From: Mycolicibacter heraklionensis
GTDB taxonomy: Bacteria > Actinomycetota > Actinomycetes > Mycobacteriales > Mycobacteriaceae
Assembly: GCF_019645815.1 (NCBI RefSeq)
Contig: NZ_CP080997.1
Span: forward strand, 1 to 64,000
Length of the DNA stretch: 64,000 bases
Direction: 5' to 3'
The notes beneath the pieces are model-generated. The model saw nothing but the letters and a program-made list of their open reading frames with translations, did no database searches and was not told the origin of the DNA. The translations under genes were made by a program, and so were the position numbers. This document shows positions 1 through 13,313 of this stretch, one piece after another. Position 1 is the first letter of the stretch; each line of letters begins with the position of its first letter.

Positions 1-1509
1 GTGCCCGGCCAGACGGCGTCGAACCAGGGGGATGGGGCTTTGAGTGAGGACCCCGGCACTGCGTTCCTCAGTCTCTGGGACGAGGTAGTAGCCGAACTCA
101 ACGGTGACGCCCCACCAACCAACGGTTCGGCCCCAACCCTGACTCCACAGCAGAAGGCCTGGCTCAAACTCGTCCACCCGCTGGCCATCGTTGAGGGCTT
201 CGCCCTGTTGGCGGTTCCGAGCAGCTTCGTCCAGAACGAGATCGAACGGCATCTGCGTGCCCAGATCACCGAGGCGCTCAGCCGGCGCCTCGGTCACGCC
301 ATCGAGCTCGGTGTTCGGATCTCGCCACAAGCCGCCGACGAGCAACCCAGCACCTCGAACACCGACGGTGCCGCCGACGTCCGCGCCGACGAAGAGGACG
401 ACGAGACCACCGACGTCGAATACGACTGGCCCAACTATTTCACCGAACGACCCAGTGATGACTCGCCCACGGCCGACGGTGCGAGCCTCAACCGGCGCTA
501 CACCTTCGACACCTTCGTCATCGGAACCTCCAACCGATTCGCCCACGCCGCCGCCTTGGCCATCGCCGAAGCACCGGCGCGTGCCTACAACCCGCTCTTC
601 ATCTGGGGTGAGTCCGGACTGGGCAAGACCCATCTATTACACGCGGCCGGCAACTACACCCAGCGGCTCTTCCCCGGGATGCGCGTCAAGTACGTCTCCA
701 CCGAAGAGTTCACGAACGACTTCATCAACTCTCTTCGTGACGACCGCAAGGTCGCGTTCAAGCGCAGCTACCGCGACATCGACGTGCTGCTGGTCGACGA
801 CATCCAGTTCATCGAGGGGAAAGAAGGTATCCAGGAAGAGTTCTTCCATACCTTCAATACTCTGCACAACGCCAACAAGCAGATCGTGATCACGTCCGAT
901 CGGGCGCCCAAACAGCTTGCCACCCTGGAAGATCGGCTTCGCACTCGTTTCGAATGGGGCTTGATCACCGACGTCCAGCCGCCGGATCTGGAGACCCGGA
1001 TCGCCATTTTGCGCAAGAAGGCGCAGATGGAGCGCCTCGACGTGCCGGGCGACGTGCTCGAACTCATCGCCACCAGCATCGAGCGGAACATCCGGGAACT
1101 CGAGGGCGCGCTGATCCGAGTCACCGCATTTGCCTCGCTCAACAAGACCCCGATCGACCGGTCCTTGGCCGAGATCGTGTTGCGTGACCTGATCGCCGAC
1201 GCCAGCACCATGCAGATCAGCGCCGCGATCATCATGGCGGTGATCGCCGAGTACTTCGACACCTCAGTTGAGGAACTGCGCGGTCCCGGCAAGACCCGAC
1301 CGCTGGCGCAGTCCCGCCAGATTGCGATGTATCTGTGCCGCGAACTGACCGACCTGTCGCTGCCCAAGATCGGCCAGGCATTCGGCCGTGATCACACCAC
1401 CGTGATGTATGCCGAGCGCAAGATCCGCGGCGAGATGGCCGAGCGTCGTGAGGTCTTCGATCAAGTCAAAGAGCTCACCACCCGGATCCGGCAGCGCGCC
1501 AAGCGCTGA
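1..1509 (+). CDS. dnaA: Chromosomal replication initiator DnaA
   Basis: DnaA is the AAA+ ATPase that binds DnaA boxes in oriC, opens the duplex and recruits the replicative helicase. The 502-residue product shows the N-terminal domain I, an acidic variable linker (about 115-145), the AAA+ core with Walker [10 protein letters not shown] (about 205) and Walker B LLVDDIQF, and the C-terminal helix-turn-helix with the signature [10 protein letters not shown]. The window opens on its GTG codon. An in-frame TTG at position 40, preceded by a G-rich stretch, would give a protein beginning SEDPGT after the initiator, which lines up better with the start of M. tuberculosis DnaA, so the first 13 codons may not be translated. 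The gene is followed by the long origin spacer and dnaN. Confidence 0.98.
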   Translation: MPGQTASNQGDGALSEDPGTAFLSLWDEVVAELNGDAPPTNGSAPTLTPQQKAWLKLVHPLAIVEGFALLAVPSSFVQNEIERHLRAQITEALSRRLGHAIELGVRISPQAADEQPSTSNTDGAADVRADEEDDETTDVEYDWPNYFTERPSDDSPTADGASLNRRYTFDTFVIGTSNRFAHAAALAIAEAPARAYNPLFIWGESGLGKTHLLHAAGNYTQRLFPGMRVKYVSTEEFTNDFINSLRDDRKVAFKRSYRDIDVLLVDDIQFIEGKEGIQEEFFHTFNTLHNANKQIVITSDRAPKQLATLEDRLRTRFEWGLITDVQPPDLETRIAILRKKAQMERLDVPGDVLELIATSIERNIRELEGALIRVTAFASLNKTPIDRSLAEIVLRDLIADASTMQISAAIIMAVIAEYFDTSVEELRGPGKTRPLAQSRQIAMYLCRELTDLSLPKIGQAFGRDHTTVMYAERKIRGEMAERREVFDQVKELTTRIRQRAKR

Positions 1510-2045
1510 TTCCCGGGCTGTTGTTGCGGACGTTCTTACAAAAAAACTTTGGACCCACTCGTACCACCCGTCACGGTGTGGCCCTGTGGATACCGCTGCG
1601 GACAACCTGTCCACGATCGAATGAGGAACCGTCAGTCGATACACACCGACTGCTTCATGCACAGCCGCGCCGACCGGCCCGGGCGTGTCATTCACCGCTC
1701 CTCCCCAACCCCGCGCCCCCGCTCAGCAGCGACGATGCCACGCTGTACCCACCATCCACAGGGCTTACTACTAATACTGGAAGTTATCCCTCGATTCTTT
1801 CTAAAAACAGGTCGTTGGGGATTCGGGTGAACCCGGCCTGTTCACAACCGGCTCGTCTCCGCGCCGGCCAAGCCCGTCCTGAGCCACTCGGTGTCGAGGT
1901 TTAACTTTCAAGAAGGCCGTCCAGGCTCTACGGTTGGTGACCTACCGCTCTTACACTTCGGCGTGGGGCGTTGCACGGCCGCGGGTGGGGGTGTTCACCA
2001 GTCGCCGCAGGGTAGAGCTCGATATCGGGGTGACGAGAGGACGCT
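1510..2045. other. oriC: Chromosomal origin of replication (oriC)
   Basis: This 536-bp gene-free spacer between dnaA and dnaN is the usual mycobacterial origin. DnaA-box-like 9-mers are visible on both strands: CTGTGGATA at 1584 (reverse of TATCCACAG), CTGTCCACG at 1607, CCATCCACA at 1752, TTATCCCTC at 1784 and CTGTTCACA at 1838; all are degenerate against TTGTCCACA/TTATCCACA. An AT-rich stretch at about 1762-1810 is the obvious candidate unwinding element. The promoter of dnaN must also lie here. Box assignment is by eye only. Confidence 0.9.
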
Positions 2046-3242
2046 ATGGACGCGGCGACCACGAACGCGGGTCTGACCGACTTGAAGTTCCGCCTGGACC
2101 GGGATGACTTCGCTGACGCGGTGGCGTGGGTGGCGAAGTCTTTGCCGGCCCGGCCTACCGTGCCACTGCTGGCCGGGGTGCTGCTGACCGGTTCCGACAA
2201 CGGCCTGACGGTGTCCGGATTCGACTACGAAGTCTCCGCTGAAGTTCAGCTGGCCGCTGAGATCGCTTCTCCGGGAAGCGTTTTGGTGTCCGGTCGACTG
2301 CTTTCGGATATCACCAGGGCACTCCCCGCCAAGCCGGTCGAAGTCCAGGTCGAGGCCACCCGGGTCTCTTTGACCTGTGGTAACGCACGATTCTCGCTGC
2401 CGACCATGACGGTCGAGGACTACCCCACCCTGCCGACCCTGCCCGACGAGACCGGTGTGTTGTCCGCAGATGTGTTCGCCGAGGCCATCGGCCAGGTAGC
2501 CGTGGCGGCCGGCCGCGACGACACGTTGCCCATGTTGACCGGCATACGTGTCGAAATCTCTGGTAATACAGTGGTTTTGGCAGCGACCGACCGCTTCCGT
2601 CTGGCGGTCCGAGAGTTGAGTTGGACCGCGGCACCAGGTACCGAAGCCGCGGTACTGGTTCCGGCCAAAACTCTCGCCGAAGCGGCGAAGGCCAGCAGCG
2701 ACGGCAACGAGGTGCACCTGGCTCTGGGAGCTGGGGCGGCGGTCGGCAACGAGGGGCTGTTGGGAATCACCAGCGCTGGAAAGCGCAGCACCACCCGACT
2801 GCTGGATGCGGAATTCCCGAAGTTCCGGCAGCTATTGCCCAGCGAACATCTCGCGGTAGCGACCATCGGTGTGGCCGAGCTTACCGAAGCGATCAAGCGT
2901 GTGGCGTTGGTGGCTGACCGGGGTGCGCAGGTGCGCATGGAGTTGTCCGAGGGCACCCTGCGCCTTTCGGCGGGCGCCGAAGATGTCGGCCGCGCCGAGG
3001 AGGATCTGCCGATCGACTTCGTCGGCGAGCCGTTGACCATCGCGTTCAACCCGACCTACCTCACGGACGGCTTGGGTTCGCTGCACAGCGAGAAGGTGTC
3101 GATGGGTTTCACCGATCCGAAGAAACCCGCGGTGCTGCGCCCCGCCAGTGCGGAGGATCCGGCGCTGATCGGTGATGGTCCGTTCCCGGCGGTGCCGTCG
3201 GATTACGTCTACCTGTTGATGCCGGTTCGCCTGCCCGGCTGA
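2046..3242 (+). CDS. dnaN: DNA polymerase III beta sliding clamp
   Basis: The product (398 aa) is the ring-shaped processivity clamp that tethers the replicative polymerase and also docks mismatch-repair and translesion enzymes. The length and the three-fold repeated clamp fold are as expected. Characteristic stretches include [19 protein letters not shown] near the N-terminus, [18 protein letters not shown] in the middle domain, and the C-terminal [10 protein letters not shown], which closes the hydrophobic client-binding pocket. It follows oriC and precedes recF by 39 bp. No gnd gene lies between dnaN and recF, as in M. tuberculosis and unlike M. smegmatis. Confidence 0.98.
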   Translation: MDAATTNAGLTDLKFRLDRDDFADAVAWVAKSLPARPTVPLLAGVLLTGSDNGLTVSGFDYEVSAEVQLAAEIASPGSVLVSGRLLSDITRALPAKPVEVQVEATRVSLTCGNARFSLPTMTVEDYPTLPTLPDETGVLSADVFAEAIGQVAVAAGRDDTLPMLTGIRVEISGNTVVLAATDRFRLAVRELSWTAAPGTEAAVLVPAKTLAEAAKASSDGNEVHLALGAGAAVGNEGLLGITSAGKRSTTRLLDAEFPKFRQLLPSEHLAVATIGVAELTEAIKRVALVADRGAQVRMELSEGTLRLSAGAEDVGRAEEDLPIDFVGEPLTIAFNPTYLTDGLGSLHSEKVSMGFTDPKKPAVLRPASAEDPALIGDGPFPAVPSDYVYLLMPVRLPG

Positions 3243-3281
3243 TCGGCGCGGGCCCCGACGACGGGAGGGGTTGGTTTCTCG

Positions 3282-4442
3282 GTGTATGTCCGCCACGTGG
3301 GCCTGCGGGATTTCCGGTCCTGGGCGCACGTCGACCTGGAACTGGAACCGGGCGCGACGGTGCTGGTCGGGCCGAACGGCTTCGGGAAGACCAATCTTGT
3401 CGAAGCACTGTGGTATTCATCCACTTTGGGTTCACACCGGGTGGCCACGGACGCGCCACTGATTCGATCCGGCGCCACTCGCGCGGTGGTTTCTACGATC
3501 GTGGTGAACGAGGGCCGCGAACTGGCGGTTGATCTGGAGATCGCCGCAGGCCGAGCCAACAAGGTGCGGCTCAACCGCGCCCCGGTGCGGCACGCCCGTG
3601 AAGTCATAGGGGTACTGCGCGCGGTGTTGTTCGCCCCGGAAGACCTGGCGCTGGTGCGCGGAGATCCCGGTGAGCGCCGCCGCTACCTCGACGAGTTGGC
3701 AAGCGTGCGCCGTCCGCGGATCGCCGCGGTGCGGGCCGACTATGACAAGGTGCTGCGACAACGCACCGCACTGCTCAAGAGTGCGCCGGGTGCACTGCAT
3801 CGCGGTGACCGAGCGGTGCTCGACACCCTCGACGTGTGGGATTCCCAATTGGCCCTGCACGGTGCGGAGCTGATGGCCGCCCGGATCGAGCTGGTCAACC
3901 AGTTGGCGCCGGAAGTCGAGAAGGCCTACCAACTGCTGGCGCCCGGGACCAGGACCGCCGCCGTGGCCTATCGGCCAAAACTGGAGATCGCCCTCGGTGC
4001 GGAGAACCAGGGCGCGGCCGAACTACAAGAGGCCCTGCTCGCCGAGTTGGCGCGCCGCCGCAGCGCGGAGTTGGACCGCGGCGTGTGCTTGGTGGGCCCG
4101 CACCGCGATGAGTTGGAGTTGCGGCTCGGCGACCGGCCGGTGAAAGGCTTTGCCAGCCACGGTGAGTCGTGGTCGATGGCCCTGGCGCTGCGATTGGCTT
4201 CCTATGAACTCCTCCGTAGTGAGGGTGCCGAACCAGTGCTGCTGCTCGATGACGTCTTCGCGGAATTGGACGCGGCGCGGCGCCGGGCGCTGGCCGGCGT
4301 CGCCGCGTCGGCCGAACAGGTCTTGATCACCGCGGCCGTCCCGGACGACATCCCCGCCGACTGGCAAGCCCGCCAGATTCGGATCGCCGTCACCGAAGGC
4401 GACGAGGGCAGGGTGTCGGAATTGGTTGGTGGCATTCCGTGA
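3282..4442 (+). CDS. recF: DNA replication and repair protein RecF
   Basis: RecF is an SMC/ABC-type ATPase that loads RecA at single-strand gaps with RecO and RecR. The 386-residue product has the Walker A motif GPNGFGKTN at about residue 30, a QSH/ABC-type region around [15 protein letters not shown], and the Walker B/D-loop [15 protein letters not shown] near the C-terminus. The GTG start (beginning [13 protein letters not shown]) is preceded by GGGAGGGG at a suitable distance. It overlaps the next gene by 4 bp (GTGA), which implies translational coupling. Confidence 0.97.
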   Translation: MYVRHVGLRDFRSWAHVDLELEPGATVLVGPNGFGKTNLVEALWYSSTLGSHRVATDAPLIRSGATRAVVSTIVVNEGRELAVDLEIAAGRANKVRLNRAPVRHAREVIGVLRAVLFAPEDLALVRGDPGERRRYLDELASVRRPRIAAVRADYDKVLRQRTALLKSAPGALHRGDRAVLDTLDVWDSQLALHGAELMAARIELVNQLAPEVEKAYQLLAPGTRTAAVAYRPKLEIALGAENQGAAELQEALLAELARRRSAELDRGVCLVGPHRDELELRLGDRPVKGFASHGESWSMALALRLASYELLRSEGAEPVLLLDDVFAELDAARRRALAGVAASAEQVLITAAVPDDIPADWQARQIRIAVTEGDEGRVSELVGGIP

Positions 4443-5017
4443 CCGACTTCGACGAGTCGAAGGACGAACCGGCTCTGCAGCCACCGGCGCACCTGGCCGG
4501 GCTGACTGGCATGGATCTTGTTCGCCGGACCCTTGCCGAAGCGCGCGAAGCGGCCCGCAGCCAGGGCAAAGACGTCGGGCAGGGACGCCGCGCCCCGCTG
4601 CGCCGCCGTACCCCGGCTACCGGTGGCGGTCGCCGCAGCTGGTCGGGGCCGGGACCGGATCGGCGTGATCCCCAGACCCTGGGCGCGGCCACCCGCGATC
4701 TTGCGCAGTCCCGAGGATGGTCAGCACAAGTGGCCGAAGGCACGGTGCTGGGACAGTGGCGTTCGGTGGTCGGTGACGACATCGCCTCGCACGCAACCCC
4801 GACCCGGCTCTCCGACGGTGTGCTCAGCGTCGTGGCCGAATCGACCGCCTGGGCCACCCAGTTGCGCCTGGTCCAGGCCCAGTTGCTGGCCAAGATCGCC
4901 GCCGCCGTCGGTGACGGCGTGGTCAAGACCCTGAAGATCACCGGTCCGACCGCGCCGTCGTGGCGCAAAGGACCGTTGCACGTCTCGGGCCGGGGACCGC
5001 GCGACACCTACGGCTGA
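4439..5017 (+). CDS. DUF721 family protein (Rv0004-like)
   Basis: This 192-residue protein matches the family always found between recF and gyrB in mycobacteria. The N-terminal half is basic and low-complexity ([20 protein letters not shown]). The C-terminal half carries the DUF721 core ([21 protein letters not shown], then [21 protein letters not shown]), a fold also seen in DciA-type helicase-loading proteins. A role in replication is therefore plausible from the family and the context, but nothing in this sequence proves it. The start overlaps the recF stop by 4 bp (GTGA). Confidence 0.92.
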   Translation: MTDFDESKDEPALQPPAHLAGLTGMDLVRRTLAEAREAARSQGKDVGQGRRAPLRRRTPATGGGRRSWSGPGPDRRDPQTLGAATRDLAQSRGWSAQVAEGTVLGQWRSVVGDDIASHATPTRLSDGVLSVVAESTAWATQLRLVQAQLLAKIAAAVGDGVVKTLKITGPTAPSWRKGPLHVSGRGPRDTYG

Positions 5018-5204
5018 GGCGCCGCCGGAATCGGGCGGCTCAGTGGCGCTACGAGCAAAAAAATCGTTCCGGCCAGCGGCCGGACACGAGGCAAACCGTG
5101 ATATCGACGCCACGGCGCAACCAGATAGGCAGAAACACCCCGAGAAAATGCTCGCCGTCGGGACCCCAAGGTAGACTGGCTCAGTATCCCGCCCATACAC
5201 CTGA

Positions 5205-7268
<2,064 letters not shown>

Positions 7269-7348
7269 CGATGTACCGCGACGTTGGACGACGTCGACGA
7301 GATAACGCGATATCCGACCCGACTGACCTCTGACAGAACGAGGAATAG

Positions 7349-10300
7349 ATGACAGACACCACGCTGCCACCCGGAGACGACTCGGTAGACCGGATCGAGC
7401 CGGTCGACATCCAACAGGAGATGCAGCGCAGCTACATCGACTACGCCATGAGCGTGATCGTGGGCCGTGCCCTTCCCGAAGTTCGTGACGGTCTCAAGCC
7501 GGTGCACCGCCGGGTGCTCTACGCGATGTACGACTCCGGATTCCGGCCGGACCGCAGCCACGCGAAATCCGCACGGTCGGTTGCCGAAACGATGGGTAAC
7601 TACCACCCGCACGGTGACGCCTCGATCTACGACACCCTGGTCCGGATGGCCCAGCCCTGGTCGCTGCGCTACCCCCTGGTCGACGGTCAGGGCAACTTCG
7701 GGTCGCCGGGTAACGACCCCGCGGCCGCCATGCGTTACTGCGTCACCGGTGAGGCACTGGTGCGGTTGCCTTTCGGCCAGTCGGTGCGCATCGGCGATGT
7801 GGTGCAGGGCGCCCGGCCCAACTCCGACAATGACGTCGAGTTGAAGGTTCTGGACCGACACGGCAACCCGGTGGTCGCCGATCGACTGTTCCACTCCGGT
7901 GAGCATGAGACGTACCGTGTGCGAACCGCCGAGGGCTATGAAGTCACCGGTACGGCAAACCACCCGTTGCTCTGCCTCGTTGACGTCGGCGGCGTACCCA
8001 CTCTGCTGTGGAAGTTGGTTGAGGAGATCCGTCCCGGCGATCACGTTGCGCTGCAACGGACGCCGCCGACCGAGTTCGGTCCGGCAGACTGGGTCACGAC
8101 CATGGAAGCCCTGTTGGCGGGCGCATTCGTCAGCGAAGGCTTCGTGTCCGAGAACCGCGCCGGCTTCAACAACCTCGACGCCGACTACTTCGGCATGGTT
8201 GTTGCCGCCTACGACGCTGTCGTTGGCGGCAATCGATATGTGTCGCAGCGCATCATCAGGTCGGGTTCGTTGCTGCATGAGCTCGACGTCCAGAACCTCG
8301 CCGACCTGAAGCGGTCACGGCTGGCAGAGCTCATTGGCCAGCGATCAGCGGATAAATCGGTCCCGGACTGGATTTGGCAGACCCCTGTGGCCGCCAAGCG
8401 AGCGTTCCTGCAGGCGTTGTTCGAAGGCGATGGGTCTTGCTCGGCGCTGCCCCGCAATACGATTCAGGTGTCGTACTCCACGCGCAGCGAGCGGCTTGCC
8501 AGGGATGTGCAGCAGATGCTGCTGGAGTTCGGCGTGGTGTCCAAGCGGTACCGGCACGCCACCGGAGAGCACAAGGTCGTCATCACCAACCGGAGCCAGG
8601 CCGAACTGTTCGCAAGCCAAATCGGCTTCGGCGGCGTCAAGCAGGAGAAGCTGGTCGGCATCCTGTCATCCCTGCCGCCGTGTGCCGGCAGGGACGGAGA
8701 TCATGTTCCGGGCCTGGCGGAGTTCATCCGCACGCATTGCGGCAGCCGATGGGTCGACAAGGAATGGTTGCACAAGCACAACATCGACAGCCTCTCTCGT
8801 TGGCGGCAACAGGGCGCTGAGATTTTGAGTCATATAGCCGACCCGGATGTTCGTGCTATCGCTTCCGAACTGACCGATGGGCGTTTCTACTATGCCGCGG
8901 TCGAGTCGATCGCCGGGGCGGGTGTCCAGCCAGTCTACAGCCTGCGAGTGGACACCGAGGACCATGCGTTCGTCACCAACGGGTTCGTCAGCCACAACAC
9001 CGAGGCCCGGCTGACCCCGCTGGCCATGGAGATGCTGCGCGAAATCGACGAGGAAACAGTCGATTTCGTTCCGAACTACGACGGCCGGGTGCAGGAGCCG
9101 ACCGTGCTGCCCAGCAGGTTCCCGAACCTGCTGGCCAACGGTTCCGGCGGTATCGCGGTCGGTATGGCGACCAACATCCCACCGCACAACCTGCGGGAAC
9201 TCGCCGAGGCGGTGTTCTGGTGCCTGGACAACCACGAAGCCGATGAAGAGAGCACCCTGGAAGCGGTGATGGAGCGGGTCAAGGGCCCGGACTTCCCCAC
9301 CTCCGGCCTGATCGTCGGTTCCCAGGGCATCAGCGACGCCTACCGCACGGGCCGGGGTTCCATCCGGATGCGCGGTGTGGTCGAAATCGAGGAGGACTCG
9401 CGCGGGCGGTCCCTGCTGGTCATCACCGAGCTGCCGTACCAGGTGAACCACGACAACTTCATCACGTCGATCGCCGAGCAGGTGCGCGACGGAAAGTTGG
9501 TGGGAATCGCCAACATTGAAGACCAGAGTAGCGACCGGGTGGGTCTGCGCATCGTCGTGGAGATCAAGCGCGACGCCGTGGCGAAGGTGGTGCTGAACAA
9601 CCTCTACAAGCACACCCAGCTGCAGACCAGCTTCGGTGCCAACATGCTCTCGATCGTCGACGGCGTGCCGCGCACCCTGCGGCTGGACCAGATGATCCGG
9701 TACTACGTGGCCCACCAGCTCGACGTGATCGTGCGGCGCACCACCTACCGGCTGCGCAAGGCCAACGAACGGGCCCACATTCTGCGCGGCCTGGTCAAGG
9801 CGCTCGACGCCCTGGACGAAGTCATCGCGTTGATCCGCCGGTCGGAGACCGTCGACGTGGCCCGCCAAGGGTTGATCGAACTGCTCGACATCGATGACAT
9901 TCAGGCGCAAGCGATCCTGGACATGCAGCTGCGCCGGCTGGCCGCGCTGGAACGCCAGAAGATCATCGACGACCTGGCCAAGATCGAAGCCGAGATCGCT
10001 GACCTGGAAGACATCCTGGCCAAGCCGGAGCGGCAGCGCGCGATCGTGCACGACGAGCTCGCCGAGATCGTCGAGAAGCACGGCGACGACCGCCGGACCC
10101 GGATCATCCCCGCCGACGGTGACGTCGCCGACGAGGACCTGATCGCCCGCGAGGATGTCGTCGTCACGATCACCGAGACCGGTTACGCCAAACGCACCAA
10201 GACCGATCTGTACCGCAGCCAGAAGCGGGGCGGTAAGGGCGTGCAGGGCGCCGGCCTCAAGCAGGACGACATCGTGGCGCACTTCTTCGTCTGTTCGACG

Positions 10301-11104
10301 CACGACTGGATCCTGTTCTTCACCACGCAGGGCCGGGTGTACCGAGCGAAGGCCTACGACCTGCCGGAGGCGTTGCGCACCGCGCGCGGCCAGCACGTCG
10401 CCAACCTGCTGGCCTTCCAGCCCGAGGAGCGCATCGCTCAGGTCATCCAGATCAAGAGCTACGAAGATGCGCCGTATCTGGTGCTGGCCACCCGCAACGG
10501 ACTGGTCAAGAAGTCCAAGCTGACGGACTTCGACTCGAACCGCTCCGGCGGCATCGTGGCGATCAACCTGCGCGATGGGGACGAGTTGGTCGGCGCGATG
10601 TTGTGCTCTGCCGAGGACGACCTGCTGCTGGTGTCGGCCCTCGGACAGTCCATCCGCTTCTCGGCGACCGACGAGGCGCTGCGGCCGATGGGCCGGGCCA
10701 CCTCCGGTGTGCAGGGTATGCGGTTCAACGCCGAGGACTACCTGCTGTCGCTCAATGTGGTCCGGGAGGGCACCTATCTGCTGGTGGCCACCGCTGGCGG
10801 GTATGCCAAGCGGACCGCGATCGAGGAGTACACCACGCAGGGCCGTGGCGGTAAGGGCATTCTGACCGTCCAGTACGACAAACGCCGTGGCCGGCTGGTC
10901 GGGGCCCTGATCGTCGACGACGAGAGCGAGCTGTATGCGATCACCTCCGGCGGCGGAGTGATTCGCACCGCGGCGCGGCAGGTTCGCAAGGCCGGACGGC
11001 AGACCAAGGGCGTTCGGTTGATGAACTTGGGTGAGGGCGACACACTGATAGCGATTGCGCGGAACGCCGACGAAGAGGCGGCCGACGAGGACTCGGGTAG
11101 CTGA
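7349..11104 (+). CDS. gyrA: DNA gyrase subunit A with embedded intein
   Basis: GyrA holds the DNA-cleaving tyrosine and the DNA-wrapping C-terminal domain. The open frame encodes 1251 residues, about 420 more than normal, because an intein is inserted directly after the catalytic Tyr130 (AAMRY, then intein, then [12 protein letters not shown]). Removing it leaves an 831-residue GyrA of ordinary length. The quinolone-resistance region reads [17 protein letters not shown], wild-type in appearance at the Ala and Asp positions usually mutated. The C-terminal beta-pinwheel with its GyrA box QKRGGKG is present. Activity depends on protein splicing, since the intein separates Tyr130 from the rest of the cleavage domain. 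Confidence 0.98.
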   Translation: MTDTTLPPGDDSVDRIEPVDIQQEMQRSYIDYAMSVIVGRALPEVRDGLKPVHRRVLYAMYDSGFRPDRSHAKSARSVAETMGNYHPHGDASIYDTLVRMAQPWSLRYPLVDGQGNFGSPGNDPAAAMRYCVTGEALVRLPFGQSVRIGDVVQGARPNSDNDVELKVLDRHGNPVVADRLFHSGEHETYRVRTAEGYEVTGTANHPLLCLVDVGGVPTLLWKLVEEIRPGDHVALQRTPPTEFGPADWVTTMEALLAGAFVSEGFVSENRAGFNNLDADYFGMVVAAYDAVVGGNRYVSQRIIRSGSLLHELDVQNLADLKRSRLAELIGQRSADKSVPDWIWQTPVAAKRAFLQALFEGDGSCSALPRNTIQVSYSTRSERLARDVQQMLLEFGVVSKRYRHATGEHKVVITNRSQAELFASQIGFGGVKQEKLVGILSSLPPCAGRDGDHVPGLAEFIRTHCGSRWVDKEWLHKHNIDSLSRWRQQGAEILSHIADPDVRAIASELTDGRFYYAAVESIAGAGVQPVYSLRVDTEDHAFVTNGFVSHNTEARLTPLAMEMLREIDEETVDFVPNYDGRVQEPTVLPSRFPNLLANGSGGIAVGMATNIPPHNLRELAEAVFWCLDNHEADEESTLEAVMERVKGPDFPTSGLIVGSQGISDAYRTGRGSIRMRGVVEIEEDSRGRSLLVITELPYQVNHDNFITSIAEQVRDGKLVGIANIEDQSSDRVGLRIVVEIKRDAVAKVVLNNLYKHTQLQTSFGANMLSIVDGVPRTLRLDQMIRYYVAHQLDVIVRRTTYRLRKANERAHILRGLVKALDALDEVIALIRRSETVDVARQGLIELLDIDDIQAQAILDMQLRRLAALERQKIIDDLAKIEAEIADLEDILAKPERQRAIVHDELAEIVEKHGDDRRTRIIPADGDVADEDLIAREDVVVTITETGYAKRTKTDLYRSQKRGGKGVQGAGLKQDDIVAHFFVCSTHDWILFFTTQGRVYRAKAYDLPEALRTARGQHVANLLAFQPEERIAQVIQIKSYEDAPYLVLATRNGLVKKSKLTDFDSNRSGGIVAINLRDGDELVGAMLCSAEDDLLLVSALGQSIRFSATDEALRPMGRATSGVQGMRFNAEDYLLSLNVVREGTYLLVATAGGYAKRTAIEEYTTQGRGGKGILTVQYDKRRGRLVGALIVDDESELYAITSGGGVIRTAARQVRKAGRQTKGVRLMNLGEGDTLIAIARNADEEAADEDSGS
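7739..8998 (+). mobile_element. GyrA intein with LAGLIDADG homing endonuclease
   Basis: The insert is 420 codons, in frame. It starts at Cys ([13 protein letters not shown]) and ends in His-Asn ([10 protein letters not shown]), followed by Thr as the first C-extein residue. Splicing block B reads GTANHPLL. Two dodecapeptide motifs, [11 protein letters not shown] and [11 protein letters not shown], indicate a DOD-type homing endonuclease. Length and insertion site match the full-length GyrA inteins known from M. leprae and M. kansasii rather than the mini-intein of M. xenopi. In the first dodecapeptide the acidic residue is Glu instead of Asp, so whether the endonuclease is still active is open; all splicing residues look intact. 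Confidence 0.97.
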
Positions 11105-11159
11105 ACCCGACCGAGACCCGGCCGCGGCGCGGTGGGGATACGCAGGTAAGGAGCCGTGG

Positions 11160-12023
11160 GTGAGCGCACCGAACGAGCCGGGGCACCCGGGCAACGGGGG
11201 CAAGGCGGAGTCGGCCGGAAACGGTCCGGCCGACGCAGGCCAGCGGCCCCCGGGCCGTCCCGGCCGGATTACCGAGACCGGGGAAGCCCCGCCGTGGCAA
11301 CGCGGCGGCCAGGGCCGGCCGCCCGGCCCGGCCCGGCCCGCAGACGCCGGCTCGCACTCCCCCGGCGTTGACGAGCGGATACGCCGGTTCGTGTCCGGTA
11401 CGGCCGCCCCGACAGCGCCTCCCGCGCCCGGTGCGCCGCAGCAGGCTCCGGCCAAAGCCCCGGCGCAGGCCAAGCCGCCGGCTCCCGCTAAGCCGCCGGC
11501 GCAGGCCAAGCCGCCGGCGCAACCGGCCAAGGCGGCAGCCAAGGCCGTGCCGCCGGTGAAGCCCGCCCAGCCCGACGACGCCTACGGCAGCGAGCTGCCG
11601 GATCTGTCCGAACCGGCGCAGCGCCGCTCTGCGGTCCGCCGCCCCCCGGTGTCGGCGGGGCCGCGCGGCCCGTTGCGGGCCAGCATGCAGATCCGGCGGA
11701 TCGACCCCTGGAGCGCGCTCAAGGTGTCGTTGCTGCTGTCGACGGCGCTGTTCTTCGTCTGGATGATCGCGGTGGCGGTGCTGTACGTCGCGTTGGGCGC
11801 GATGGGTGTCTGGAGCAAGCTGAACAGCAACGTGGGTGACCTGCTGACCAACAACAGTGCCGCCGAACTGGTTTCCGCCGGTTCGATTTTCGGCGGCGCC
11901 GCGTTGATCGGGCTGGTGAACGTGGTGGTGCTGACCGCGATGGCCACCCTCGGCGTGGTGATCTACAACCTCAGCACCGACGTTGTCGGCGGCGTGGAGG
12001 TAACCCTGGCTGACCGGGACTGA
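11160..12023 (+). CDS. DUF3566 membrane protein (Rv0007-like)
   Basis: The predicted 287-residue protein has a long Pro/Ala/Gly-rich cytoplasmic N-terminus, including tandem [12 protein letters not shown] repeats at about residues 100-125, followed by the conserved C-terminal block [20 protein letters not shown]. Two membrane helices follow (about 195-220 and 245-270). It ends in VEVTLADRD, as in Rv0007. The GTG start is chosen because AAGGAG lies about 7 bases upstream and the sequence SAPNEP matches the M. tuberculosis N-terminus. It follows gyrA by 55 bp and may be co-transcribed with it. The function is unknown. Confidence 0.93.
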   Translation: MSAPNEPGHPGNGGKAESAGNGPADAGQRPPGRPGRITETGEAPPWQRGGQGRPPGPARPADAGSHSPGVDERIRRFVSGTAAPTAPPAPGAPQQAPAKAPAQAKPPAPAKPPAQAKPPAQPAKAAAKAVPPVKPAQPDDAYGSELPDLSEPAQRRSAVRRPPVSAGPRGPLRASMQIRRIDPWSALKVSLLLSTALFFVWMIAVAVLYVALGAMGVWSKLNSNVGDLLTNNSAAELVSAGSIFGGAALIGLVNVVVLTAMATLGVVIYNLSTDVVGGVEVTLADRD

Positions 12024-12096
12024 CCGGCCGGGTGGCGGCGGCATTTTGGTGAGCGGGCGCCCGGTGCGGTAATCTCGCTCGGTCGCAGACGACTAC

Positions 12097-12170
12097 GGGC
12101 CTATAGCTCAGGCGGTTAGAGCGCTTCGCTGATAACGAAGAGGTCGGAGGTTCGAGTCCTCCTAGGCCCA
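12097..12170 (+). tRNA. ileT: tRNA-Ile (GAT)
   Basis: A 74-nt cloverleaf. The acceptor stem pairs GGGCCTA with TAGGCCC and has discriminator A, the anticodon loop is CTGATAA with GAT at 12131-12133, and the T-loop is GGTTCGAGTCC. CCA is not encoded. It sits 12 bp before tRNA-Ala, as in M. tuberculosis; no rRNA gene is adjacent. Confidence 0.97.
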
Positions 12171-12182
12171 CGAGTCCCACCA

Positions 12183-12255
12183 GGGGCCTTAGCTCAGTTG
12201 GTAGAGCGCTGCCTTTGCAAGGCAGATGTCAGGAGTTCGAATCTCCTAGGCTCCA
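12183..12255 (+). tRNA. alaT: tRNA-Ala (TGC)
   Basis: A 73-nt cloverleaf. The acceptor stem pairs GGGGCCT with AGGCTCC and has discriminator A, the D-arm is AGCTCAGTTGGTAGAGC, and the anticodon TGC is at 12216-12218. CCA is not encoded. It lies directly downstream of tRNA-Ile and probably shares its transcript. Confidence 0.97.
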
Positions 12256-12289
12256 CAATGCGACCGCGAACGCGTCGCCCCCCGGCGTA

Positions 12290-12715
12290 CTAAATCTTGT
12301 GCTGTGCGTCCACGCTCGGTGGGCGCGGCGACGGCTCCTCCGGCCGCTTCGAGCGGCGGATCACCACCACCGCGACCCCGCCCGCCAGCAGCGCCGCACC
12401 GGTGGCCGCCGCGATCACCCAAGACCGGCGAACATGACGGCGAGGAGCGCTACCTTCCAGCAGCTCCGGGAAGGCGGCAACGGCCTCTTGGGCGGCGGCA
12501 AGCTCCCGGGCCGCGGCTTCGGCGGCTTCGGCAACCCGGTCGGACAGCTGGCTCTCGCGATAACGCCGGCGCAATTCCACCGCCCCGCGGCGCACTGCGT
12601 CGCCACTGAGCCCCACGGCGCCCCGCGCCACGTCCACCGGCCCGGCAGCGGTATGGGCCAGCCCCCGCGTCAGGCGCTCTCGGTGGGTCAACGGGGTCTC
12701 GGTCGCCAGGCGCAT
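12290..12715 (-). CDS. Small membrane protein (Rv0008c-like)
   Basis: This 141-residue protein begins [17 protein letters not shown] after the initiator Met, runs through a helical, charged region rich in Ala/Arg/Glu (about 50-95), and carries one clear hydrophobic segment near the C-terminus ([20 protein letters not shown], about 103-122) followed by a short basic tail. That topology suggests a tail-anchored inner-membrane protein. It is the positional equivalent of Rv0008c, between tRNA-Ala and ppiA, and is divergent from ppiA with a 40-bp gap. Upstream in-frame starts would run into ppiA and were not used. No function is known. Confidence 0.85.
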   Translation of the reverse strand: MRLATETPLTHRERLTRGLAHTAAGPVDVARGAVGLSGDAVRRGAVELRRRYRESQLSDRVAEAAEAAARELAAAQEAVAAFPELLEGSAPRRHVRRSWVIAAATGAALLAGGVAVVVIRRSKRPEEPSPRPPSVDAQHKI

Positions 12716-12755
12716 GGGCACAACGCTACCCGTGACGCAGCCCACCACGCCGGGA

Positions 12756-13304
12756 ATGGCAGACTGTGATCCCATGACCTCCAGCTCTATTGCCACCGCA
12801 ACTGCCACGCTGCACACCAACCGCGGTGACATCAAGATCGCGCTGTTCGGCAACCACGCCCCCAAGACCGTCGCCAACTTCGTCGGCCTGGCCCAGGGCA
12901 CCAAGGAGTACTCGACCACCAACGCCTCCGGCGGCTCGGCGGGGCCGTTCTACGACGGCGCGGTGTTCCACCGGGTGATCGGCGGCTTCATGATCCAGGG
13001 CGGCGACCCGACCGGCACCGGTCGCGGCGGGCCCGGCTACAAGTTCGAGGACGAGTTCCACCCCGAGCTGGTGTTCGACAAGCCCTACCTGCTGGCGATG
13101 GCCAACGCCGGTCCCGGCACCAACGGCTCGCAGTTCTTCATCACCGTGGGCCAGACCCCGCACCTGAACCGCAAGCACACCATCTTCGGTGAGGTCGTGG
13201 ACCCGGACTCGCAGGCCGTTGTGGACGCCATCGCCACCACCGCGACCGACCGCGCCGACCGGCCCACCGAGCCGGTCGTGATCGAGTCGATCACCGTCGC
13301 CTAA
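12756..13304 (+). CDS. ppiA: Peptidyl-prolyl cis-trans isomerase A (cyclophilin)
   Basis: A cyclophilin-type prolyl isomerase that accelerates proline isomerisation during folding. The 182-residue product contains the family signature in [19 protein letters not shown] and the active-site stretch [18 protein letters not shown], with the catalytic Arg in FHRVI. It has no signal peptide and is probably cytosolic. The ATG at 12756 (ADCDPMTSS) is chosen because it gives the same length and N-terminus as M. tuberculosis PpiA; a second ATG at 12774 is a possible alternative. Confidence 0.96.
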   Translation: MADCDPMTSSSIATATATLHTNRGDIKIALFGNHAPKTVANFVGLAQGTKEYSTTNASGGSAGPFYDGAVFHRVIGGFMIQGGDPTGTGRGGPGYKFEDEFHPELVFDKPYLLAMANAGPGTNGSQFFITVGQTPHLNRKHTIFGEVVDPDSQAVVDAIATTATDRADRPTEPVVIESITVA

Positions 13305-13313
13305 ACAACGGTC

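Noticed and set aside
8666..11542. A 958-codon open frame on the minus strand opposite gyrA
   Set aside because: It is the mirror of a high-GC coding frame; the plus strand encodes an unmistakable GyrA across the same bases.
12097..12255. Possible rRNA operon around the tRNA-Ile/tRNA-Ala pair
   Set aside because: In many bacteria this pair lies in the 16S-23S spacer, but here both sides are protein genes and no rRNA sequence is present.
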